In this document: positions 9,248 to 19,363 of the stretch, piece after piece
Position numbering within the stretch: the first letter of the stretch is position 1
How the letters are laid out: every line of letters starts with the position of its first letter
From: Rhynchopus sp. YZ270_cl-10
Taxonomy: Eukaryota > Euglenozoa > Diplonemea > Diplonemida > Diplonemidae
DNA: 64,000 nucleotides
Assembly: GCA_964035575.1 (NCBI GenBank)
Contig: OZ037870.1
Location: 1,156,014-1,220,013 of the forward strand
Direction of reading: 5' to 3'
Position numbers and translations under genes: made by a program
Notes under the pieces: generated by a model
Told to the model about the DNA's origin: nothing
What the model saw: the letters and a program-made list of their open reading frames with translations, nothing else
Database searches by the model: none

Positions 9248-11793
9248 AACCCATCCCCCATAACCTCCCTCCACCTTTTCCTTAGGGGTTGTCTGCATTT
9301 GGTCTTCTTTTTTACGTGTCATTACGTACCATAAAAAAAGCGATGCCTCCCGTTAGGTGACTAAGCACTACGACTTAGGATCATCTCACAAACCTTGCTC
9401 TTTAGACACACCGTCACGAGAGGGCTTTTTTTTCAAAAAAAAAAAAAATTGTTTGCATCGCTTTCTCTTTGAAATGGATGCAAACAGCTTCTCCGATAAC
9501 TTAAATCTGTGTGTCGTCACAACGTTCGCGGCGTTGTTCCCCATCCCCAAGAGCCCCCTTAATTGATCAGAGAGAAAGAAAATACTGCTGTGCACAGAAG
9601 CCAAAGAGAAATGTGAGGGGAGGGGGGGAAACGAGGAGCTGCTTGAGGGCACACACTCCTCAGAGATATGTACCTTTTTTTATCTCTATTTTTTTTGTGC
9701 CTTGTATCTGCGATGCGTGTGCACTTTGTATCAGCTTTGCTTTTATAATTTACCAATGATCATACCTTGTTGCAGTCATGGTATACAGAATCTCTTAACA
9801 GGCGAGGATTTTCCCAAAAACCCCCTCTTCGTCTTATCTTTAGGAAATGTTTTATCTAAGAATCTTAGTAAAAAAAAAAATTGCCCCATTTTTAAACTTG
9901 GTATTCACTTTCGTCACTTTAGCGCTATCGTAGCAATGTGGCCGCTCTTTTTTTTTTGTTCTATCCAGAGTAAACCGGGGACAGTGTCCCGGTTGGTGCC
10001 GTTTTTCACGTTTAGGGCGTGCGGGTTGCCGATATACGATATATTTTCTTTTCTTCAACCATTGGAAAAAGGTTTCGATGACTTCTGATTGAGATCTTTT
10101 TGTAGGTGTTCCAGAAGTTTTAGAATTCCTTTAAATTTTTTTTTTGGAAACCGCCCCACTTCCCCGCAGCAGCTTCCGCAATAAATGGTCCCCTCTCGTT
10201 TTTGTTGTAGCCAGGCTGCCCCCCCTCACGAGAGAACTGTAGCGAATATCGTCACACACCTGCCCCTTCTTCCGTTCTTCCCCTCGGGCTCAAATTGAGT
10301 TACGTGGTCCCACAGCATAGGCTGCGGACTGGAAATGAGTATTTCATTTTTGTTTTTTTTCTCCGAGGGACTTCGCATTTTTTTTTTTTTTTTGGCGAAT
10401 TCTGAGGGTCGGCTTTAGCCGGAGCGAGTTTTCCACGTTGTTGTGTGGAAATTTTCATCAAGACTTGAAGTGATTGATTTTTTGAGCAAATCTCGTGTGA
10501 TTGTCGATCGAAACGTATAAAGGTGATTTGGACATCTAAAACGTTGTATCGACCAAATGTTCAATTTTTGAGGGTCAAATCTATTTTTTGTAACTCCTCT
10601 CTGTGCCAGTGCCTGCATCCCAGAGCTGTTTTTGTATCAAAACTTTTTTCTTCCCCCCCCGTTTTTGTTGGAATCTTGGTTGCATTAGTGTCGACACCCT
10701 GTGTATCCACAAGATGGTTTTAGAGGGTGTGGGATGGGTGTCAGCACGTTATCAAAAGATTGTAAAAAAATAGAGGAAAAAAAAAAGTCTGTACCTCAGC
10801 AAAAACCCTTCAATCAGTCTGAATGGTACCAACCTCAATCTTTGTGGTGTCTGCATCCGCCGTATGGTGGGGCGTTATGGTGGCACCTTCACTTCTCTCG
10901 TTGTATTACCCCGACACTGTCTAGGTATTGCCAAGTTTGTGTCAACGACTACGAGCATGGGGGGAGAGGAAAAAGAAATAATTCTATGATTATTTCCCCC
11001 TACATGCTCCGCTCTTCGTTATTTGTGTGCAACAACAATTTTGAGGTCAAAAAAAGAGTGACAAACGGAAGGGAGCTGTGGCATCCATTCGCAACATTCC
11101 TAGGCCGTTTTCGCATTTTTTTCGGCTTTTGGACGCACAAACAAAAGACCCCTATCTTTTGTTTGTGCGCTCAAAGGCGAAAATTCCGCCGATGCACGGG
11201 TGAGGCGTTTGCACTTTCAACTTCTCTTTGTTCTTTAATGATGTGTGTGCCCGAGAGGCATACGTTTTTATTTTTCTTCCAGCTCCGCGCTTCACGATAT
11301 CATCGATGGTGATATAAAAAAAGGATGTATACGAAGCAAGACACATTCACATTACAATCTTTTTTTTTTCTCATAAACCGTCAGCTTTTTTTTTCTCATC
11401 ACTTTGAATCCAAACTTAATAGGGGTTGGGTGGCGGTATTAGTGCGTGATACACAGCCCATATACCCACCCGATTTTTTTTAAAAAAACTAAAAAGGGCA
11501 GCCGCCCCCGGTACTCCGGAACCCCTACTCCGTCTGTGGAGTAAGAGACGGCTACAAGGTGCCCTGCGCCTGGTCTGTGTCAGGTCAAAACAAATCAATA
11601 ACAAAAAAACAGAACACAAAAACAAAAACAACCTGATGCGGATCTCAAAAGTTAAGAAGTAAAAACGGAAACTCCCCCCCCATATGTGTAAAGTCTCTTT
11701 TCTTTGAAAGAGGCAGTCCTCTCGATTACAGTCGTTCAAGAAATTTGGTATACAAACAAGTATTTTTAGGAGCAATTTGGCGCCTTTATTTGG
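9248..11793 (+). other. Long intergenic stretch with repeat fragments
   Basis: No supported gene in 2.5 kb. It holds a family A'-like copy near 9356-9405 (GGTGACTAAGCACTACGACT), a family-E/B-like piece near 10592-10650, a family-C/B-like piece near 10850-10905 and the family-I hairpin at 11117-11190. The rest is AT-rich with many T-runs. Open frames here are rich in Phe and Ser from the T-runs and do not look coding. Confidence 0.5.
11117..11190 (+). repeat. Family-I hairpin repeat
   Basis: Perfect 14-base arms GCACAAACAAAAGA (11135-11148) and TCTTTTGTTTGTGC (11155-11168) are only six bases apart. Partial pairing extends outward (TCGGCTTTTGG against CAAAGGCGAA). Related copies lie at 24214-24285, inside a cullin intron, and at 41453-41497. 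Confidence 0.65.
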
Positions 11794-12735
11794 ATGCCAA
11801 GCATAATTGGTCAGTATATTTCTCCCGCTTGCGTCGTCATACACAACATAAGACACAGCAACGACACACAAATGCTGTTCTGGCAAGGCGCAAGCAGCCA
11901 CAGCAAAACTACGCTGCACGAGGCAGTGGCGGAAGCACGTGCAGATGTGGTGAAGGTGCTCATTGATGCAGGGGCAGATATCGAGGAAAAAGACTCGCAT
12001 GGACGTTCGCCTCTTCTTTTCGCGTGCATGAGAGGGTGCCTCGACATTGTGAAGATCTTGGTGCAAGCTGGTGCGGAACTGTGTGTCCCAGACCACGGAC
12101 GCTCATTTCTTTTCCCTGCGGCGGCAAATGGACATACGGAGACTGTGCGCTATCTTGTGGGCTTGGGGCAAGTGGATCGCAAACTCAACAGTGCGTTGAA
12201 TATGGCAGCGGTGCGAAAACATGTGGGTGTGGTGCAGGTGCTCATTGATGCAGGGGCAGACATCAAGAAAACGGACCCGAAGGGACGTTCGCCTCTTTTC
12301 TATGCGTGCGTGGGAGGGTGCCTCGACATTGTGAAGATGTTGTTGCAAGTTGGTGCGGAACAGAGTGGCACAGACTGCGACGGGCGCACATGTTTTACCG
12401 TTGCGACGGAAGAGGGGCATACGGAGATTGTGCGCTATCTTGTGGGCTTGGGACAGGTGGGTGTGGATCATCTCAACGCTGCGTTTCCTGTGGCAGTGAG
12501 AAGAAGACATGCAGGTGTGGTGCAGGTGCTCATTGATGCAGGGGCAGACATCGAGGAAAGGGACATCGATGGGCGTTCGCCTCTTTTCTTGGCGAGCAGG
12601 CAAGGGCTCAGGGACATTATGACGATGTTGTTGGATGCAGGTGCAGAACAACCTTGTGACACAGACAACAGCGTACCTCTGCCTCCTGTCGCGAATGCAA
12701 TCCCAGAACCCAGGCGGAGAGACATACAATGTTGA
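11794..12735 (+). CDS. Ankyrin-repeat protein with ~95-residue internal duplications, possibly frame-disrupted
   Basis: The 313-residue frame holds about eight ankyrin repeats arranged as three longer units. Each unit has VLIDAGADI, then GRSPL(L/F), then CLDIVK(I/M)L or RDIMTMLL. The first two also end HTE(T/I)VRYLVGLGQV. This suggests triplication of a multi-repeat block. The ATG at 11794 is the first in frame, but a TTTTAG at 11764-11769 just upstream could be an intron acceptor, so the true N-terminus may differ. Near the 3' end the coding look passes into another frame at about 12690-12826, reading GGETYNVDADDVATHL. That suggests a frameshift or unrecognised intron, so the gene may be decaying. 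Confidence 0.75.
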   Translation: MPSIIGQYISPACVVIHNIRHSNDTQMLFWQGASSHSKTTLHEAVAEARADVVKVLIDAGADIEEKDSHGRSPLLFACMRGCLDIVKILVQAGAELCVPDHGRSFLFPAAANGHTETVRYLVGLGQVDRKLNSALNMAAVRKHVGVVQVLIDAGADIKKTDPKGRSPLFYACVGGCLDIVKMLLQVGAEQSGTDCDGRTCFTVATEEGHTEIVRYLVGLGQVGVDHLNAAFPVAVRRRHAGVVQVLIDAGADIEERDIDGRSPLFLASRQGLRDIMTMLLDAGAEQPCDTDNSVPLPPVANAIPEPRRRDIQC

Positions 12736-13091
12736 TGCCGATGATGTCGCGACACATTTGACAAACACAGGAGGCCCAAGCGTCAAGTTGTTAACATGCA
12801 GGAGGAAGTGCAAAAAGAACTGACTCAACGATGAATTGATTGCCAGAGTATCTCACCCCTCCTGCCTGGGAACACAAAAAGGGTGAAAACTGCGTCTACG
12901 AACCCAGGCCCAACGAAATCTGTGGCAGTTATTTGCCTCCTCCCCTTGAGTGGAAACCCCCCCAGTTTTAGTTTCGCGTGCTTTTTTTTATTTTGTCAAT
13001 TACCCAAGAATAATTCTCACCTTTCATTCCCAACAACACATCAAAAAGGGACAAAAGGGGGCATAAAACGGGTGTTTTTCTTGAATAAACA

Positions 13092-14094
13092 ATGCGAGCA
13101 GCGTGTGCCCTGGTCGGTGTGCTTGTGCTTTTCGTGTCTCTTGTGAGCGGAGGGATCGATGGAGGGCTGACCTTTTCGTTGGAGGTATGTTGCAAACCAT
13201 TGTTTCTTTGTAAAGTACTATTGCACACTGAACAAACAGTTAACACCAATGATCGATCTTTACGCCTTTTCCTTTTTTTTTTTTAGCTCCTCACTCATTT
13301 TTACCGTGCGCCACTTTCTTTTATTACAAAACCCCCACTTCCCCACACACTTTCCACTCCAAACCCTCCCCCACAGCTTGGCGAGAACCGTTGCTTCTAC
13401 GAAATTGTTGAAGACAGAGATGCGAAAGTCTATGTTCACGTGGCAGTATGTTTATCTCTTCCCCTCCCACACACAGCCCCTCTTTCCCGCCTCCCTTCCT
13501 CCCATTCGCTCACACTATATCAATAGGTTCAAGATGGTGGTCATGATCTTAACCTGATGGCAAGCGGACCGCATGACTTCGATGCATTTGACAAGGACCA
13601 GGAGATCGACCAGAATGATAAGTCGAACACGATCTTCGAGCAGTCGCTGCAGCAGGTCAAAGGTGAACAGCGTCTCCTCTTTGTGTCCCAGAAGGGCCAC
13701 TCTGTGTACCGTGTCTGCGTCACGAACGGTGCGGTCATGATGAAGAGTGTGTCGATCAACATCAAGAGCGCAGACCCGGGACGGAGAGGTGTAGGACCGC
13801 TCAAGCCGATGGAGCCCATCCAACGGACGATTATCAGGTTTGTACATCATCAAAATTGTCAAAAAAAAAATCAATAAAATCAGATTATCTGAGTCGCTGC
13901 ACAGCATCAAGGAGGAGCAAATCACGCTCCGTGTACGTGAGCGCATCCACCGTGAAACAGCAGAGACCACGTACGAGCGTGTTGTGTTCTGGTCCCTTGT
14001 GGGCATCGTGACGCTTCTCTCCATGGGTATCGGTCAGGTGTGGTATTACTACCGCCTCTTCGGCGGAAGCAGTGTGCGCTCCAGAGGTGTCTAA
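13092..14094 (+). CDS. p24/TMED (emp24, GOLD-domain) cargo receptor, 4 exons
   Basis: Exons 13092-13184, 13377-13445, 13527-13837 and 13884-14094 join in frame to 227 residues; all introns are GT-AG. Residues 1-20 are a signal peptide. A GOLD domain follows, with LTFSLE, LGENRCFYE, VHVAVQDGGHDLNL, GP..F and the second Cys in YRVCVTN; the two Cys fit the family disulfide. Then come a coiled-coil region with LRVRERIHRETAETT, a membrane helix WSLVGIVTLLSMGIGQVWYY and a short tail. p24 proteins cycle between ER and Golgi and load COPII/COPI vesicles. The tail ends SVRSRGV with no dilysine signal, so COPI retrieval may rely on a partner. The exon model explains every conserved feature. Confidence 0.93.
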
Positions 14095-15818
14095 GAAAGG
14101 GCAATACATCATGCGATTGAAATCCTGCACGGTGTTGTAAAAAAACCCGACGTTGCATTTTTTTAAATGAAAGAAGAGGGAATTAGTGAGGCAAGGGGGG
14201 GGGGGGGGGTGATCGTCTGCACTAAATTTTTTTTGTCAATATTTGACTTTCGATAACGTCGTCGTTTTTTTTGGGGGGGAATGGGGAAACTCCCTTTTAA
14301 ATGGGGGTCTATGTGTAGGACGGTAACAAAAAAAAAAAAATAGTTCCCCCTTTTTTTTTGTTCGGTTCTGCGAGAAGGCTGTTGGTCCACGATCTCTCTC
14401 TCTCTGTCTCTCTTTGTCTGCGGCAGCATGTTCTGCCCTCCCGCTGTTCTTTCTCTTTTTTCTTTTCACTCACAATTTGCAAAAAAAAAAAAGATTTTTT
14501 TTTTAAAGGCAACAGATTTAGGGTAACCCTTAGGCGAAGTGCAAATAAATTCTCTGGTATCTTGTATGCTTGAAGGGGAAAGGGTTATTCCAAAAAAAAA
14601 GGGGGGGCAATAATAAATGAGGTACAGCAAAGGGGGGGATTTCTTTTTTTTTTTTGCTTGCACCCATCTTGAGGGTGTCTGCACGTTAGCAAATTCAATT
14701 TTTTTTTTCTCTTTTTCCCCCCTACTCTGACCACCTGATTTTAACCCCGCCTGTGCGCGCCTATACGCACCTATACGCACCTATACGCGGGGTAAAAATT
14801 AGGTGGTCTGGCTGATGTGCTTTCTCTTTGAATGGAAAGTATGCATTTGATTCTTTTGAAAGATGTGTCGAACCCCGTGAGGGCTATTCCATTTTCAAAC
14901 TTCTTTCCGTGCCTGCGTCCGCCAACTAGGCGTTTGTACCGTTCACTTCTCCTTTTGTGCTTGCATCTCTGTACACTGATTTGTACTGTGAGATGTCAGC
15001 ATTTTCTTTGTTCCCTTATGGTACGGACCACTTACGTCCCACCCTTTGCATTAACTCGACTGAGATGCGTTTTAGAACATTTCAACTACTCTTTTTTTTT
15101 TTCCAATTTTGCTTGCCTTTTTGTTATGAAGATGTATGTATGGGAGGGTACATTCTTACAATTTTTTTTGCGCCGTTTTTTTCTATTTTCTTTCGCAAAC
15201 GGAAGAAAATAACAGCAAAAATAGGGGGGGATGGGTAACACACAACGCGGATAGTTAAAAAGAGGGGGAAAAATTAAAAGAGAAAAGGGGTGGAGATTGT
15301 GCACGGGTGACAACTACACAAAAAAAGTAAAGAGTTGTACAGAAACCCTGTCTTTGGACAGGTTTACAAAAAAAAGCAAACAAAATAAAAAAAACAAAAA
15401 CAAAAACAAAAAAAAAACAAAAATGGTTTTGACGGGTTGCGAGTAGTGAACGGTTTCCTATGGGGATGTTACGTCACGAATAAGACAGACCAATTTTTCA
15501 AAAAAAAAAACTAAAAAAACTAAAAAAAAAAAACTAAAAATGGAGAAGAAAAAGTGGGGGGCGGGGCCTGAGGAAAGAGACTCAGGAAAGAGAAGCACGA
15601 TCGCATCGAATAAGATTAAAAAAAGGCTCCGAACGCGAACATTTTTTTTTTTTAAATTTTCCGTTGCACCCAACCCCAACACATCATCCCCACCTACGTC
15701 AACAGATCAGGAAGACACATTGATCGCATCGTTTTCGATATTTTTGTTCTCTGTATTTGCGTCATATTACAACACTCTTTTGTATTTTTTTTTTCCTTTG
15801 CACACTCAAGGACACACC
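14095..15818 (+). other. Intergenic with homopolymer runs and repeat pieces
   Basis: No supported gene. It contains a G-run near 14196-14209, a three-copy ten-base repeat (CACCTATACG) near 14757-14785, a family-B copy at 14909-14952, a family-E copy near 15054-15095 and a family-H piece near 15293-15345 (GATTGTGCACGGGTGACAAC). The last part is T-rich and ends CTCAAG at 15805-15810, 8 bases before the next ATG. Confidence 0.5.
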
Positions 15819-16043
15819 ATGAAAAGCACCGAGGAAACCTTTGCGCAGGCGTTTGTGATTTCCGCTGTCGTGGGGCTCTTTATTTGGTGGTGCTGGGGGG
15901 GCAAAAAGGACCCGCGGTTGCCAGCAGAGAGCAGAAACCAGCACGAAACGCCGAAATGGATGGAGGAAGCTGTCACGAACCTCAGCAAAAAGGAGGAACC
16001 ACGTAGGGGACGGCGCGAGCACCGTGCAATCTACTATTCGTAA
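15819..16043 (+). CDS. Small single-pass membrane protein, 74 residues
   Basis: ATG at 15819 follows a pyrimidine-rich tract ending CTCAAG, and the frame closes with TAA at 16041-16043. The protein has a short N-terminus, one hydrophobic segment (AFVISAVVGLFIWWCW, about residues 10-25) and a charged C-terminal tail rich in Arg, Lys and Glu, ending YYS. Its base composition matches neighbouring exons. The frame continues upstream, but that part is T-run DNA and unlikely to be translated. It is reminiscent of small organelle or ER membrane subunits, but I cannot name a family. Confidence 0.6.
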   Translation: MKSTEETFAQAFVISAVVGLFIWWCWGGKKDPRLPAESRNQHETPKWMEEAVTNLSKKEEPRRGRREHRAIYYS

Positions 16044-16399
16044 TAAAGGGTCTTTTTCCCCCCTCCTCCTCCTCCTCCTCCCCATCAATTTTCGCTTATG
16101 TTGTCCAAAAAAAGTGTCTCCTGACAAGATGAGTCTTGTAAGTGTCCTAGCCTTTAGGGTTGTGTGCTCCCTCGGGGGTGAACAGAGGGATGCGACAATT
16201 TGGATTATCAGCAACAAAAAAAAACCTTCTCAAGACTCCACTCCCTCTTCTATCCTATGCTGTGTGAATTAAACAAAAAAAAAGCTTTCAGTATCTTTCA
16301 ACAATTTTCTTTTCTCTCTCTCTCTCTTTCTTTCTCACCCTTCTACACCTTCCCCCACAGTTTCATTCCCCTCTTTTACCCTTTTTTTTCTCCCTCAAA
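16044..16399 (+). other. Short spacer with CT repeat before the RNA-repair gene
   Basis: Nothing coding. It contains a CT-rich microsatellite around 16310-16335 and a C-rich tract ending CCCCCACAG at 16352-16360, a good acceptor candidate 39 bases before the ATG at 16400. Confidence 0.5.
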
Positions 16400-19363
16400 A
16401 TGGCCCCCAAAAAGGCTTCTGCCAAACCGAAGAGCGGTGGTATGACTAGTATGATCCTAATCTGCGGTCTTCCTGGGTCAGGAAAGAGTACGCTAAGCAA
16501 AGCGCTTGCTCTGAAGGGGTGGGTGCACATTTCCCAGGATGATTTGGGGACCCAAAACGAATGCACGAAGGCATTGGAAAAGGCGTTGAAGCATGACAAA
16601 TCTGTTATAATCGACCGCTGTGGGGTTACACCATCGGAACGGAAGCTGTGGGTGCAACGTGCTAAGGCATGCACCAAGGATACAAAACTTCATATTGAAT
16701 GCGTTTTCTTCGATGTTCCCCCAGAAACCTGCAAACACCGGGTCAGAACCCGCAAGAACCACCCAACCCTTGGTCCCGACTCTGCCGACGTTATCGACGA
16801 ATTTTGTAGAGGATTAAAAAAACCTGCTGCATGGGAAGGTCCATACAATGCATGCTTTACCTTAAGCTGCGACGACGACGTTAAAACAATCAAACAGCGC
16901 TACTCTGACTCAAACTCCATCAACCTCAAATCAATCCCTTCGGGGGGAGGTGTATGGCCTACTGCCCCTCCCGCTCCGACACCTTCCTCCTCTTCCTCTT
17001 CTTCTTCCTCTTCTAGCAGTCTGCCTGATCACGGAGAAGTTTTTTTTATAAGGCATGGGGAAAGAAGTGATCGGATGGGGCATGAAGTGAAGAACCATGA
17101 TGACTGTGAAATCACCTCTGCGGGAAAGAAGCAGGCCCGCATGGCGGGGGAGTATATATTGGGAAATGGAGGGCGTGTGGCAGCGGTGTATACGTCACCG
17201 TTTGTAAGGTGTGTGCAGACTGCAGCGGAGATTGCGGGGCAGCTTTCGGTACCACTGTTGAGGGTTGATCCAGGGTTGTCAGAGTTGATGTCGTCCCGAA
17301 TCTTTGCAAGCCAACCGCATCTTGAGGGTCCTACCGCAGCATTGCGTTCTATCGATTCTACTGGAATTTCTTTCGATTATTCTGTAGCCCCAGCAGCACC
17401 CCACATCCCACGCCATCCAGAACAGACCAGAGCCTCTTCTCTCCGCGTCAACCAAACCTGCGCCGCGATTCTCAAACGCCATGCCAAAGAGACCATCGTG
17501 ATCGTAATGCATTCTCATGGATTGACCTCGGTTAGTGGATGGCTTCCACGGAAGTCTCTTGGGGGGAATATGAATCCTCGTCCAGACTATTGCGCGATGA
17601 CGCACCTCGAAGCGAATGGAGCTGCCAGGATCATGACTGATGTGAGCTATAGACAGTTCACTTCTGGGTCGAATATGAGTGTTTTTATGGGAACTCCAGC
17701 AGTACCACAGCCTGTCGCAAATCAGGTCGGAGCGTTTTCTTCTTCATGGTCCTGGGGACCACACAGTTCTGCGCAAAACGACGATGACGAAGATGACGAA
17801 GAGGATGAGGTGGAGGAGGAGGAAGCAGAGCAAATCTCCCCAGCAGACCTTCTATTGCAAGGAAGCATTGCCTATACTCTGCTGAAATACCCGATTTTCC
17901 GCGCATTCTATGAAAAAGGGAGTTCCGACCAACAGAACAAACTTGCAACAATGTGGGCCGCAAAATCAGCAGACATAAAATCCAGAATAGTAAAAGGGAT
18001 TTCTGCGGGGTGGTTCGATGTGGTTGCCAACCTTGAAGCGAAAGTGACGATTGTCAGCATTGATGGTGCATCTGAAGCGGCATTATACGGTGTGGACAGC
18101 GCAGATAGCGCGACGGCTGGATTTGTTGCCTCTCTCACGGATATTTTGGAGCGCCATCCTGAAGTTTCGATTTTCTGTTTTATGCATATTTCTGCCGCAT
18201 TTTATGATGCCATAAAAGCTGTTTTTGTCTCCGAGTTTGGGAGTTCTGCAGAAATGATGTCATCTCTCGACGCATCTCCATTGCTTAATGTTACCTTTAC
18301 GAAGAAGAGCTTGGCACCTCAGACGCAGATGGCGGTTGGGTTTGATGAGGTACCTTTGGTGTTCACGACTTTCCACGCTAATGGTGCAACGCATGTTATT
18401 TGCAATGCATCTGTGGGTACCATGGGTGACGCATCGAAGGTCGCAAAAATGCTTGGAGGCTGTGCCAAATCCTCTGGAGCAAGCTCACTTATGTATACCG
18501 CTTCGCATCATGATGTAACACCACCTGAAGGGTATGTGGCGGAATCGAGCATTCATTTTCATACTGAAGGCAACGCAGTTTCGGTGGAGAGCAGCCCCGC
18601 TATTCCGCTCGATTCTGCGAAATTCGCGACCTTTTCTGTCAAAGAAGGGGCCGGAGGAGGCGACGGAGGGTTCACAAAATTCCCTAGGACACAGCATGCG
18701 TATAGTCTTGGCAAAGGGATTGAAGCGGATGATCTGTTGTTGAGCGCTGCTGATGTGAAGGCGATTTTTCATAGTGGCGCTTCTGTTACCGTTGAAGAGA
18801 AGATTGACGGCTCGAATCTTGGCATTTGGTTTGATTCTGATGGGAATATTGTATGTGCAAACCGTGGGAAAATGGTGACATCTTCCTCCGGAACGCAATG
18901 GGCAAAGCTGGGTAGCTTCCTGGAAGACGTTCGTGACAAGCTTTACACCCTTCTTGGTACCCGCTACACCCTCTATGGAGAATGGATGGTCGCACGACAC
19001 AGCGTGCACTACAGCAGGCTGCCGTCCTACTTCATCGCCTTTGACATTTATGATAAACTTGCCAAAGCGTTTCTCTCTGTTTCTCGCAGAGATGCGATGC
19101 TTGCGGGGACCTCCATCCCCACCGTTCCTTGCGTCTACTCTGGGATATTGAAGGACAAGGCGCAAATCGAAAAGCTAATGTCTCACAAATCCTCCTACTC
19201 CAACGAAGTCATGGAAGGGGTCTACCTTCGTGTCGACGCGAAGGATGATATGTGGCTGAACAGACGTGCCAAGGTCGTGAACGTCGCCTTCCTCGAAGGA
19301 ATTGAAGAAGGGCATTGGCAGAAACGGACAATGGAGAAAAACCTGTTGGTCCTTGGCGAATGA
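16400..19363 (+). CDS. Multidomain RNA-repair enzyme: polynucleotide kinase / histidine phosphatase / CPDase-like / RNA ligase
   Basis: One uninterrupted 987-residue frame. Residues 15-170 form a P-loop polynucleotide kinase: Walker A GLPGSGKST at 23-31, VIIDRCGVTPSER at 69-81 and an Arg-rich lid near 113-120. After a Ser-run linker, residues 212-420 form a histidine (phosphoglycerate-mutase-like) phosphatase: RHGERSD at 218-224, TSPFVRCVQTA and VMHSHG at 369-374. An acidic stretch (461-477) precedes a domain at 480-740 with HIS at 596-598 and HVI at 665-667, weakly like the two H-x-[ST] motifs of 2H cyclic phosphodiesterases. Residues 757-980 are an Rnl2-type RNA ligase: KIDGSN with Lys801, LYGEWM, FIAFDIYD, MEGVYLRV and RRAKVVN. 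In principle it could phosphorylate 5'-OH ends, clear 3' phosphates and seal RNA. Kinase, phosphatase and ligase are firm; the 2H call is not. Yeast Trl1 uses the order ligase-kinase-CPDase. Confidence 0.92.
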   Translation: MAPKKASAKPKSGGMTSMILICGLPGSGKSTLSKALALKGWVHISQDDLGTQNECTKALEKALKHDKSVIIDRCGVTPSERKLWVQRAKACTKDTKLHIECVFFDVPPETCKHRVRTRKNHPTLGPDSADVIDEFCRGLKKPAAWEGPYNACFTLSCDDDVKTIKQRYSDSNSINLKSIPSGGGVWPTAPPAPTPSSSSSSSSSSSSLPDHGEVFFIRHGERSDRMGHEVKNHDDCEITSAGKKQARMAGEYILGNGGRVAAVYTSPFVRCVQTAAEIAGQLSVPLLRVDPGLSELMSSRIFASQPHLEGPTAALRSIDSTGISFDYSVAPAAPHIPRHPEQTRASSLRVNQTCAAILKRHAKETIVIVMHSHGLTSVSGWLPRKSLGGNMNPRPDYCAMTHLEANGAARIMTDVSYRQFTSGSNMSVFMGTPAVPQPVANQVGAFSSSWSWGPHSSAQNDDDEDDEEDEVEEEEAEQISPADLLLQGSIAYTLLKYPIFRAFYEKGSSDQQNKLATMWAAKSADIKSRIVKGISAGWFDVVANLEAKVTIVSIDGASEAALYGVDSADSATAGFVASLTDILERHPEVSIFCFMHISAAFYDAIKAVFVSEFGSSAEMMSSLDASPLLNVTFTKKSLAPQTQMAVGFDEVPLVFTTFHANGATHVICNASVGTMGDASKVAKMLGGCAKSSGASSLMYTASHHDVTPPEGYVAESSIHFHTEGNAVSVESSPAIPLDSAKFATFSVKEGAGGGDGGFTKFPRTQHAYSLGKGIEADDLLLSAADVKAIFHSGASVTVEEKIDGSNLGIWFDSDGNIVCANRGKMVTSSSGTQWAKLGSFLEDVRDKLYTLLGTRYTLYGEWMVARHSVHYSRLPSYFIAFDIYDKLAKAFLSVSRRDAMLAGTSIPTVPCVYSGILKDKAQIEKLMSHKSSYSNEVMEGVYLRVDAKDDMWLNRRAKVVNVAFLEGIEEGHWQKRTMEKNLLVLGE

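Noticed and set aside
10701-11312. 203-codon frame
   Set aside because: It spans dispersed repeats and the family-I hairpin and has no recognisable domain.
15540-15818. Upstream extension of the 74-residue membrane protein
   Set aside because: Homopolymer-driven translation with no coding look; a good acceptor-like CTCAAG lies just before the chosen ATG.
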